A stretch of DNA of 64,000 nt from Nitratireductor aestuarii (GTDB lineage: Bacteria > Pseudomonadota > Alphaproteobacteria > Rhizobiales > Rhizobiaceae). Each line of letters begins with the position of its first letter. Position 1 is the first letter of the stretch. Both the position numbers and the translations under genes were made by a program. The stretch spans positions 248,001 to 312,000 of the forward strand of contig NZ_BMIF01000003.1 in assembly GCF_014641695.1 (NCBI RefSeq), read 5' to 3'. The notes under the pieces were generated by a model, which saw nothing but the letters and a program-made list of their open reading frames with translations, searched no databases and was not told the DNA's origin. Below are positions 54,951-62,837 of the stretch, piece by piece.

Positions 54951-56391
54951 ATGCGGCAGCCACCCTCGTCACGGCCTGCATCGCTGCTGCGATGTCGGCG
55001 GCGAGTTCAAGGCGGATCTGCGCCTGGCGGGCCTTCTGCTGTTCGCGCAGGATGAAGGAAGGGTGCCAGGAGATCAGAACCGGTCCGCCATGAAGACCGG
55101 TTTCGATCGTTCCGCGTCGCCGTGACAGCGGGCCGCCATTGCTGGTTAGTGCGAAGGCGGCTGAGGCACCGAGCGCCATCGTGATCGTGGGCTTCACCAT
55201 CCCGAGCTCAAGCCCCAGCCACCAGCGGCAGCGTTCGATCTCGCCGCGGTTGGGGTTCTGATGGATGCGCTTGCGCCCGCGCGGCGTGAACTTGAAGTGC
55301 TTCACCGCATTCGTGAGCCAGACGGTTGATGGATCAAGCCCAGCATCTGCCATGATACCGTGTAGCAACTGTCCAGCCGGACCGACGAAGGGGCGGCCTG
55401 CAAGATCCTCTCGGTCGCCCGGCTGCTCGCCGACGATCATGATCCGGGCATTCGGGTTGCCTTTGCCCCAAACCGTCTGGGTCGCTGCCTCACATAGACC
55501 ACAGCGTTGGCAATGCCGTGCCAGACGTTCGGCTTCTTCAAGATTGGAAGGCATCTCGTCTGGCAGCGCGAGCTTCTCGCGGTAGCGCGTCGACACGGCC
55601 GCAGCTCCACGGCGCGGTTCGCTCGCGCCAGCCTCCCGCATGCGCTGAACGCGCTCTTCGGCATCCGCCAGCATGGAAGGGATGAGGCGGGTCTCCGGCA
55701 GGTTCTTCCAGTATTTCTGCGGCATTTCCGAGCGCATGGCATCGAGCTTGATGCGCGCCGGATTGAAGATATTGGCGAAGTATGTGGCCCAGAGCGCCTC
55801 GGAAGCGTCGTCCGGCAGGTCAGGCTTCGAACTGCCAGGCTCGAAGGTAAGTCGTCCCCCATGGAATCGGGCGGTGAGCCCCGGCGTGGCAATCAGCCAG
55901 TCCATGTCCGCGAAGCGCTTGGCGAAGAAATCCGCACCAGGCTCAAGCGTGTTGTGTTCGGGCTCGAACCACGCGCCGAAGCTGCGGCGCTCGCCTTCGG
56001 TCGGAAGCTCGCGAAAGCGGACAAAAGCGTGCATCTTGTGGATGTCGCGCCCAACAGACTTCGCCATGACACCAAGCCTGCGACCGAGCGGATCGGCTTG
56101 AGATAGTGCTGCTCGCTCACCCTTCGCGAGCCGCCACAAAGCTTCGTAGAGAAAAGAAAAACGCTCAGGTGCCGAATGCCAAACCACGGAACTCGCTATG
56201 CGGATGAATTCCGGCGGCACATGAACCGCTTCCACCCCGGGTTCTGAGGGCAGGGACTGGTCCCCGAACAGATCATCGCCGCCGTTCCACGTAATCTTGT
56301 GAGGCGGAATGCCATGGCTGATGGCCAGGCGGGCAGCATTGCGCCAAGCCTGCCACACGCCGAGCTGCGGCAAGGTGACGGAATAGGTCAT
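54949..56391 (-). CDS. UdgX family uracil-DNA glycosylase fused to a DUF4130 (TIGR03915) domain
   Basis: 480-residue fusion. The N-terminal part (about 1-260) is the DUF4130/TIGR03915 domain found with radical SAM partners. The C-terminal part (about 285-470) is a uracil-DNA glycosylase of the UdgX group: GEQPG (321-325), the R-loop KRIHQNP (374-380) with H377, the residue that covalently captures uracil in characterised UdgX, and C294/C297/C300 of the CQRCGLC motif for an iron-sulphur cluster. ATGA overlap with the upstream radical SAM gene. The joint function of the pair is not established; DNA repair is inferred. Confidence 0.92.
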   Translation of the reverse strand: MTYSVTLPQLGVWQAWRNAARLAISHGIPPHKITWNGGDDLFGDQSLPSEPGVEAVHVPPEFIRIASSVVWHSAPERFSFLYEALWRLAKGERAALSQADPLGRRLGVMAKSVGRDIHKMHAFVRFRELPTEGERRSFGAWFEPEHNTLEPGADFFAKRFADMDWLIATPGLTARFHGGRLTFEPGSSKPDLPDDASEALWATYFANIFNPARIKLDAMRSEMPQKYWKNLPETRLIPSMLADAEERVQRMREAGASEPRRGAAAVSTRYREKLALPDEMPSNLEEAERLARHCQRCGLCEAATQTVWGKGNPNARIMIVGEQPGDREDLAGRPFVGPAGQLLHGIMADAGLDPSTVWLTNAVKHFKFTPRGRKRIHQNPNRGEIERCRWWLGLELGMVKPTITMALGASAAFALTSNGGPLSRRRGTIETGLHGGPVLISWHPSFILREQQKARQAQIRLELAADIAAAMQAVTRVAAA

Positions 56392-57617
56392 AGCAGCGTC
56401 AGCTGCTCTGGCGGAGGAGTGAAGCGGGCCCGCAGACCAGGGCTGTCTGTCAGCTGCCCCGGTGTCCAGTCAGGCGTCGTGATGAACGGCCGCGCCTTTT
56501 TCATCGATGCGCCGATGCGGATCAAGTCACCGAACCTGAGCAGTGCATGGCGCCGCGACTCGATGATGCGGTCGACGGTACGGACCCCGAACCCGGGAAC
56601 CCGTAACAGCAGCTCGCGCGGCGCCACGTTGATGTCGAGCGGGAACACGGCCCGCTGCTTCAGTGCCCAGGCAAGCTTTGGATCCAGGTCGAGATCGAGA
56701 TGGCCCTTGCGAGTTCCGACGGCAATTTCTTCGGATGAGAAGCCGTAGTAACGCATCAGCCAGTCTGCCTGGTAGAGCCGATGCTCGCGAACCAGCGGCG
56801 GCTTGATCAGGGGCAGGGCGGACGAGGCGTCCGGAATGGGACTGAAGGCGGAGTAATAAACGCGCTTGAGCTTATAGCCGCTATAAAGCCGCGTGGCGGT
56901 GTTGAGGATCGACACGTCGTCGGCCCCGTCCGCACCGATGATCATCTGTGTGCTCTGGCCGGCAGGCGCAAACCGCTGCGACCTTCTGCCGGTATAGGTT
57001 TTTTCCTTCGCGCCTTCGCTTTCCACACGCACCTGCGCCATGGCGGCGCGGATCGTTTCCGGCCGCTTCTCCGGAGCAAGCTGCCTGAGACTTGCGTCCT
57101 GTGGCAGCTCCACGTTGATCGAAAGACGATCGGCCCAAAGCCCCGCCTCCTTGATCAATTCGGGCGAGGCATCCGGGATGGTCTTGAGGTGGATGTAGCC
57201 CTTGAATTGGTGCTGCTGGCGCAGCGTCCGCGCGATGCGCACCATGTCGGCCATGGTCTGGTCGGGTGAACGAATAATGCCGGAGGAGAGAAAAAGGCCT
57301 TCGATATAGTTCCTGCGATAAAACTCCAGCGTCAGCGTCACGACCTCTTCGACCGAGAACCGCGCCCGCTCCACGTTGCTCGACACGCGGTTGATGCAAT
57401 AGGCGCAGTCGAAGATGCAGAAGTTCGTCATCAGGATCTTGAGCAGCGAGATGCACCGCCCGTCCGGCGTATAGGCGTGGCAGATGCCGCTGCCGCCGCT
57501 GGACCCGATGCCGCCGTTGGTCGAGTTCCGTTTTTCGCCGCCGCTGGACGCGCAGGACGCGTCGTACTTGGCTGCGTCTGACAGGATCGCCAGCCGTTCT
57601 TTCAACGTTCGCTTCAT
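56388..57617 (-). CDS. Putative DNA modification/repair radical SAM protein (TIGR03916)
   Basis: 409-residue radical SAM enzyme. The cluster motif C67IFDC71AYC74 binds the SAM-cleaving 4Fe-4S cluster. A basic N-terminal extension has two more Cys regions (SCASSG, GICHAY), and the C-terminus has helix-hairpin-helix DNA-binding motifs (about 335-395, with VPGFGVRTVDRIIESRRH). The family is named for likely action on DNA, substrate unknown. A LexA box stands 7 bases before its start, so damage-inducible expression is expected. Confidence 0.93.
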   Translation of the reverse strand: MKRTLKERLAILSDAAKYDASCASSGGEKRNSTNGGIGSSGGSGICHAYTPDGRCISLLKILMTNFCIFDCAYCINRVSSNVERARFSVEEVVTLTLEFYRRNYIEGLFLSSGIIRSPDQTMADMVRIARTLRQQHQFKGYIHLKTIPDASPELIKEAGLWADRLSINVELPQDASLRQLAPEKRPETIRAAMAQVRVESEGAKEKTYTGRRSQRFAPAGQSTQMIIGADGADDVSILNTATRLYSGYKLKRVYYSAFSPIPDASSALPLIKPPLVREHRLYQADWLMRYYGFSSEEIAVGTRKGHLDLDLDPKLAWALKQRAVFPLDINVAPRELLLRVPGFGVRTVDRIIESRRHALLRFGDLIRIGASMKKARPFITTPDWTPGQLTDSPGLRARFTPPPEQLTLL

Positions 57618-57623
57618 GACGAT

Positions 57624-57638
57624 GTTCTATAGTTGTTC
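57624..57638. promoter_or_regulatory. LexA (SOS) box upstream of the radical SAM/UdgX operon
   Basis: GTTC-TATAGTT-GTTC, an exact match to the alphaproteobacterial LexA consensus GTTC-N7-GTTC, ends 21 bases and begins 7 bases upstream of the radical SAM start codon at 57617. The position is suited to block transcription. Confidence 0.8.
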
Positions 57639-58093
57639 TCATCAGAGAGTGCAACCATCGGCAGGCAGCTAGGTTCCCCAGCCAACTGAACAACGATTGT
57701 TCATTTCGCTGAAACACACCAAGATCATTCACCGAACACATTATCTGCCGCTTGCCAATTCATGTTCCGGGCGCTATGTGCAGCTGCGGTAAGGCACTCA
57801 CTTTATTGGCCTTATCCTGTTTCTGGGGGCAAATATTTTGTCTTTGAGCGTGCGCGGTACCGTCCGAGTGTGCAAGGTCATGCTGGCTAAGGGGTTGCCC
57901 TTAAATCGCCGCAACTGGCAACTAGCTCCCCCGCCACCACCGGGGCAGTGAAGGGGAGAATTTGATCTCTGATTGTATCATCAGGAATCATTAATTGAGC
58001 ATCTCCGCCTCAACCTTTTCTCGTTCATGTCATTCATAGCACGGCGACTTATGTCGTTCGCCAAACTGCACTTCCTTAGAAAGTAGGAGCTCA
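57639..58093. other. Intergenic region between the repair operon and opgG
   Basis: About 455 bases with no supportable gene. It holds a perfect 7-3-7 palindrome TGAACAA-CGA-TTGTTCA (57687-57703) and a hairpin GGTAAGGC/GCCTTATC (57788-57816, one G-T pair) followed by TGTTTCTG, not a clear terminator. AGGAGCTC precedes the opgG start. Probably contains the promoters of both divergent operons. Confidence 0.6.
57687..57703. promoter_or_regulatory. 17-bp palindrome, possible operator
   Basis: TGAACAA and TTGTTCA around CGA, 70 bases upstream of the radical SAM gene and 390 bases upstream of opgG. The centre-to-centre symmetry suggests a dimeric regulator; which gene it serves is unknown. Confidence 0.4.
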
Positions 58094-59677
58094 ATGCACC
58101 GTCGATCGTTCCTTGTTTCCGGAGCCAGCATGCTGATGTTTGCATCCGGGGGGTTGTCCCTTGATGCCTGGGCTCAAACGCCGACGCCGGCTGCGGAGAA
58201 CGAGACTCCTCGTCAATTTTCATTCGATCTGCTGACCCAGATGATGAAGGAGCGCGCGACCAAGGACTACGAAGCTCCTGCGGAAAACCTGCCCGAAAAG
58301 ATCGCCTCGCTGAACTACGACCAGCATCGCGCGATCCGTTTTCTGCCCGATCACGGGCTTTGGCAGGGCGAGTCGCCCTTCGAATTGCAGGCATTTCATC
58401 CCGGTTGGCTGTTCAAGCAGCCGGTGAAAATCCATGTGGTCGAGAGTGGCGCGGAAACGCTGGCGCACTTCGACAGCAGCATGTTCGAGTATCGTCAGCC
58501 GCTGAAGGCCGAGGACTTCAACGGCATCGAGCTGCCGGGCGTTGCAGGCTTCCGCCTCCATTACCCGCTGAACGATCCGGCCGTCATGGACGAGCTGGTC
58601 TCGTTCCTGGGAGCCAGCTACTTCCGCGCACTCGGTCGCGGCAGCTTCTACGGCATTTCTGCGCGTGGCCTGGCGGTGAACACCGCAACCTCCGAAGGCG
58701 AGGAGTTCCCCCGCTTCAGCGAGTTCTGGATCGAAAAGCCGACCCGCCAGAGCAAGGAAATCAACGTCTACGCGGCGCTCGACAGCCAGAGCGTTACCGG
58801 CGCGTACCATTTCAAGATCGTGCCGGGCCGTAACACTGTCATGGAAGTGACAGCGCGTCTGTTCACGCGCAGCGATATTCGACGCCTCGGTATTGCACCC
58901 ATGACATCCATGTTCCTATATTCAGAGAATAACCGGGCTGCATTCGACGACTATCGCAATCAGGTCCATGACAGCGATGGCCTCAAGATTGTGCGCGCAG
59001 ATGGCGAAGAAGTATGGCGCCATCTCAACAACCCATCCGAGCTCGCGAATTCGTTTTACGTTGAAACCAATCCGAAGGCTTTCGGGTTGTTCCAGCGTGA
59101 TCGGGACTTCGACCACTATCAGGACTCAGAGGCTGGCTATCAGCGTCGACCGTCCCTGTTGGTGGAACCCATCGGCGAATGGGGCAAGGGTTCGATCAAC
59201 CTGGTCGAGCTGCCAACGGAGCTGGAGGTCAACGACAACATCGTTGCGTTCTGGATCCCCGAGGCTGAGGTGAAAGCCGGGCAGGAGCTGGAATACCGCT
59301 ACCGTCTGACGTGGGGCTCAATTGAGGAGCCGACGGACAAGATGGCGCGGGTTGTGGCTCTGCGCTCGGGTGCTGGTGGTACGTCAGGCGTCGAGAACGC
59401 GGGCAACCTCCGCAAGTTCGTGGTGGATTTCGAAGGCGAGATTTTCGGCTCTCTCTCGCCCGAGGACAAGGTTGAGGCAGTGATCAACGTCGGCAAGGCG
59501 AAGATCGCGCACGACAGCCTGTCCAAGGTGGAAGCGAACGGCGTCTGGCGTCTGGTCATCGATTTAGCGCCCGACGGCGATCCACCTGTCGAAATTAGCG
59601 GTTATCTTAAAGTCGGAGACAACAGGATCTCCGAGGTATGGTCTTATCAGTGGAGACGCAATGATGGTCAACGGTGA
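58094..59677 (+). CDS. opgG: Glucan biosynthesis protein OpgG/MdoG
   Basis: 527-residue periplasmic protein for osmoregulated periplasmic glucan synthesis; MdoG/OpgD family members shape the glucan backbone. The signal peptide starts MHRRSFLVSG, a twin-arginine-type signal closer to OpgD than to Sec-exported OpgG, and ends near LDAWAQ. The body has the family segments FEYRQPLKAEDFNGIELPGV and FAIEKPTRQSKEINVYAALD-like FWIEKPTRQSKEINVYAALD. A Shine-Dalgarno (GTAGGAG) precedes the ATG. opgH and opgC follow. Confidence 0.92.
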   Translation: MHRRSFLVSGASMLMFASGGLSLDAWAQTPTPAAENETPRQFSFDLLTQMMKERATKDYEAPAENLPEKIASLNYDQHRAIRFLPDHGLWQGESPFELQAFHPGWLFKQPVKIHVVESGAETLAHFDSSMFEYRQPLKAEDFNGIELPGVAGFRLHYPLNDPAVMDELVSFLGASYFRALGRGSFYGISARGLAVNTATSEGEEFPRFSEFWIEKPTRQSKEINVYAALDSQSVTGAYHFKIVPGRNTVMEVTARLFTRSDIRRLGIAPMTSMFLYSENNRAAFDDYRNQVHDSDGLKIVRADGEEVWRHLNNPSELANSFYVETNPKAFGLFQRDRDFDHYQDSEAGYQRRPSLLVEPIGEWGKGSINLVELPTELEVNDNIVAFWIPEAEVKAGQELEYRYRLTWGSIEEPTDKMARVVALRSGAGGTSGVENAGNLRKFVVDFEGEIFGSLSPEDKVEAVINVGKAKIAHDSLSKVEANGVWRLVIDLAPDGDPPVEISGYLKVGDNRISEVWSYQWRRNDGQR

Positions 59678-59816
59678 GAAGCGAGCAGTCGTGCGTCGCA
59701 TGATTGAACAGAGCGGTCTTCCCTCAGCCCCTCTGATGATGCCCGATCAGGTGCTCGTTCGTGAAAAGAAGAGTTTCCGGCTGAGACCCCTTATCCATTG
59801 GCTGGCTGTTCGTTGA
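59661..59816 (+). CDS. 51-residue ORF overlapping opgG end, before opgH
   Basis: Starts ATGATG at 59661 inside the last codons of opgG in another frame (overlap 17 bases), with TGGAGAC upstream. The product is basic with PLIHWLAVR at its end and has no recognisable domain. It could encode a small protein, or be the remnant of an N-terminal extension of OpgH, which in enterobacteria is longer than here. It ends 34 bases before opgH. Confidence 0.45.
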   Translation: MMVNGEKRAVVRRMIEQSGLPSAPLMMPDQVLVREKKSFRLRPLIHWLAVR

Positions 59817-59850
59817 ATAGCCGGTCAGCACCCGTGATGCACAGGTAGAC

Positions 59851-61635
59851 GTGATGGTTTTCGCCCGGCGACTGGTATCAGTGCTATTTGCACTCGTGAC
59901 GGCTTTTGCCGCGAGCGCGCTTGGCGCCGGTTATTTCTTCGCCGACGGGGCGCAGTGGCTCGATTACATTCGGGTCGGTCTGCTCGCCATCACCACCGCC
60001 TGGCTTGCATGGGGTGCTGTTCTCGGTATCAGCGGCTTATTTTGGGGCAGGGGGGCCGCACCGGCACCCCGCCGCGAAGTTCCGACCGTGAAAACTGCCG
60101 TCCTCGTGCCGGTCTATAACGAGGACCCCACCAAAACTTTCTCCCACATCGCTGCAATGATCGACAGCCTGCACAGCGCGGGCGCTTCGCAGCAGTTCGA
60201 TTTCGCGGTTCTTTCCGACACGAACAGTGCGGAAATTGCCGAACTGGAAGAGCTCTGGTTCGCCCGCCTGAAGCAGGAATACGGGGAGAAGTGCCAGATC
60301 TTCTACCGCCGCAGGGTGACCAACCCGGGCAAGAAGGCCGGCAATATCGCGGACTTCATCAAGACCTCCGGCGACCTCTACGAGTACATGATCATTCTCG
60401 ATGCCGACAGCCTCATGGAAGGCGCGACGATGATCGAGATGGTCCACCGCATGGAGGAAGATCCCAAGCTTGGCCTCCTGCAGACGCTGCCGAAGGTCAT
60501 TCGTGCGCGTTCCTTCTTCGGCCGCGCCATCCAGTTTTCGGCGTCTTACTATTCGCCTATCTATTCGCGCGGCGTCGCTGCCCTGCAGGGCAACGAGGGG
60601 CCGTTCTGGGGCCACAACGCCATCACCCGCACGCGCGCCTTCGCGCAGAGTTGCGGACTGCCCGCGTTGCCCGGCAAGCCTCCCTTCGGCGGACACATCC
60701 TGAGCCACGACTATGTCGAGGCCGCGCTTCTGTCTCGCAACGGCTGGACCGTTCGCGTCGATCCCGACCTCACCGGTTCCTACGAGGAAGGTCCTGACAA
60801 CGTTCTCGACTATGCCAAGCGCGATCGTCGCTGGTGCCAGGGCAATCTGCAACACGGCCGCCTCGTTGCAGCGCCGGGCCTGAAGCCATGGAGCCGTTTT
60901 GTGTTCGTGCAGGGCATCATGGCCTATATCGCCGCGCCGCTCTGGGCCTTGTTTCTGATCGCCGCCATCGTGGCGCCGGCCATGAAGATCATTCCGGATT
61001 ACTTCCCGCAGCCGGGGCTTCCCGTTTTCCCGCGCGTCATGCAGGAAAATGCCGTCGCTCTGCTCACCGGTGTGCTCGGCCTGCTGATCGGCCCAAAACT
61101 CCTGATCTTTCTTGATGGCATGCTCACACGGCGCAACCGCACCTTTGGCGGCAATATCCGCGTCTTCACCGGCATGGTGACGGAAATCCTCTGCACGAGC
61201 GTGCTCGCGCCGATCATGATGCTTTTCCAGAGCCGTGCCGTGCTGCAGATCCTGTCGGGCATTGACGGCGGCTGGCCGGCAGCCAATCGCGAGGCTGACA
61301 AGGTGCCGCTCGCTGAATCCTGGGCTGCCAGCTGGTGGATCTCGGTGGTTGGTCTGGTCACGCTCGGCGCGGCCTGGCAGCTTGCCCCCGACTACATCTT
61401 CTACATCCTGCTGATCGCAGGGCCGCAGATCCTCGCCCCCTTCATCATCAGCTTCACATCCCATAGTTCGCACTCCGCTCGCAGCGGCCTCTTTCAGACG
61501 GCCGAGGAAGCAGCACCCGCGCCGGTCATGAAGGCGCAGCAGGCCATCCTCGCCCGTTGGCGCAAGGAGCCGGAGATTGTGTTGGAGCCTTTGCCGGCTT
61601 CAGACGTTCCCCTGGGACAGATCGTCCATAACTGA
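59851..61635 (+). CDS. opgH: Glucans biosynthesis glucosyltransferase OpgH/MdoH
   Basis: Membrane glucosyltransferase (GT2) that builds the beta-glucan chain from UDP-glucose and exports it. In 594 residues it has N-terminal membrane segments (about 5-60), the catalytic DADS (near residue 190), the acceptor Asp in LSHDYVEAAL and RRWCQGN (Q/RXXRW-type), then further helices to about 540. It lacks the long N-terminal domain of the 847-residue enterobacterial enzyme. Start GTG 59851 or ATG 59854. opgC follows. Confidence 0.93.
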   Translation: MMVFARRLVSVLFALVTAFAASALGAGYFFADGAQWLDYIRVGLLAITTAWLAWGAVLGISGLFWGRGAAPAPRREVPTVKTAVLVPVYNEDPTKTFSHIAAMIDSLHSAGASQQFDFAVLSDTNSAEIAELEELWFARLKQEYGEKCQIFYRRRVTNPGKKAGNIADFIKTSGDLYEYMIILDADSLMEGATMIEMVHRMEEDPKLGLLQTLPKVIRARSFFGRAIQFSASYYSPIYSRGVAALQGNEGPFWGHNAITRTRAFAQSCGLPALPGKPPFGGHILSHDYVEAALLSRNGWTVRVDPDLTGSYEEGPDNVLDYAKRDRRWCQGNLQHGRLVAAPGLKPWSRFVFVQGIMAYIAAPLWALFLIAAIVAPAMKIIPDYFPQPGLPVFPRVMQENAVALLTGVLGLLIGPKLLIFLDGMLTRRNRTFGGNIRVFTGMVTEILCTSVLAPIMMLFQSRAVLQILSGIDGGWPAANREADKVPLAESWAASWWISVVGLVTLGAAWQLAPDYIFYILLIAGPQILAPFIISFTSHSSHSARSGLFQTAEEAAPAPVMKAQQAILARWRKEPEIVLEPLPASDVPLGQIVHN

Positions 61636-61649
61636 ATTTGGAGAAGTCA

Positions 61650-62816
61650 GTGACTGATAGACCCTCCCTGCCAAGGGAGCGCGACCATCGCCTCGACATT
61701 TTTCGAGGCATCGCGCTGATGATGATCTTCATCAATCATGTACCTGGCAACATCTATGAGAACCTGACTTCACGTAATTTCGGCTTCTCTGATGCAGCTG
61801 AGGCCTTCGTGCTGATGTCGGGCATTGCCGTCGGACTTGCCTATGCGCGCGGCTTCGCAAGAGGACCTTTCTCCGAGGCTCTGCTGAAGGTCTGGAAACG
61901 GGCGGGCAAGCTCTACGTCACGCAGATGGTCATCACCATTTGGGCGATCGCCATCATTGCGGCTGGCATAGTCTTCCTCGACACGGCTGACGTGGTGCCC
62001 AGCGTGAATTTCACGCGGCTTCTGGATCGGCCGCTGGCTTCGATGATCGGCATTCCGCTGCTGACGCACCAGCTTGGCTACTTCAACATTTTGCCGCTCT
62101 ATTTCGTGCTGCTGCTGGCCTCACCGATCTACATCATGATCGGCCTTCGCAGCCGCCTTGCGCTCGTTCTTTTCGCTGCTGCCATCTGGTTTGCTGCGGG
62201 CATGTTCCGCCTGAACTTCCCGAACTACCCGAACGAAGGCGGCTGGTTCTTCAACCCGCTAAGCTGGCAGCTCATCTATGCAATCGGCATCGCTGCTGGC
62301 ATGGAGGCAAAGGAAGGACGCAAGCTTGTTCCCTACGATCAGGGCCTTTTCCTGTTCGCTGCCGCCTACCTGGTCTTCTCGCTGGTTTGGGTGCAGTTGA
62401 GGCTGGGCTCATTCCCGGGCAGTGGCCAGCTGCCGTTCTTCATTGCTGGCTACGACAAGACCTTCGTCGCCCTGCCGCGTCTGTTGCACGTTCTGGCGCT
62501 CGCCTACGTGCTGACCAACCTTGATGCCGTGAAAAGGCTGCTGGCGACCAAGCCCTTCCAGCCGCTCCAGTTGATGGGTCAGCACGGGCTTTACGTGTTT
62601 GCGGCTGGTTCGCTGATCGCGATCGCCTTCCAGGTGCTGCGCTATCGTTACGAGCCGAACTGGTTTGAAGACGGCGCCCTGCTGATGTCGGGCGTGCTGC
62701 TGCAGTACGGCCTCGCGCTCTTCCTCGCCTACATGTCGCCGAAGAAGTCGGCTCCGGCCCCCGAAAAAGCAAAAATGCAGGAGGGCGTTGGCCGACCTGC
62801 ATTCCTGTCCCGGTAA
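61650..62816 (+). CDS. opgC: OpgC, succinyltransferase for periplasmic glucans
   Basis: Multi-pass inner-membrane acyltransferase of the OpgC family (388 residues) with about ten hydrophobic helices; first segment RLDIFRGIALMMIFINHVPG is the family's signature. In Rhodobacter sphaeroides OpgC adds succinyl groups to glucans, giving charge. The start is taken as GTG 61650, with GGAGAA five bases upstream; a TTG at 61638 is also in frame. It is 15 bases downstream of opgH and convergent with lysA. Confidence 0.9.
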   Translation: MTDRPSLPRERDHRLDIFRGIALMMIFINHVPGNIYENLTSRNFGFSDAAEAFVLMSGIAVGLAYARGFARGPFSEALLKVWKRAGKLYVTQMVITIWAIAIIAAGIVFLDTADVVPSVNFTRLLDRPLASMIGIPLLTHQLGYFNILPLYFVLLLASPIYIMIGLRSRLALVLFAAAIWFAAGMFRLNFPNYPNEGGWFFNPLSWQLIYAIGIAAGMEAKEGRKLVPYDQGLFLFAAAYLVFSLVWVQLRLGSFPGSGQLPFFIAGYDKTFVALPRLLHVLALAYVLTNLDAVKRLLATKPFQPLQLMGQHGLYVFAAGSLIAIAFQVLRYRYEPNWFEDGALLMSGVLLQYGLALFLAYMSPKKSAPAPEKAKMQEGVGRPAFLSR

Positions 62817-62837
62817 ACGGATGATGTCCTGGCTGGT

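Noticed and set aside
60037-61473. 478-codon minus-strand open frame in opgH
   Set aside because: It is antisense to the glucosyltransferase motifs and has no support of its own.
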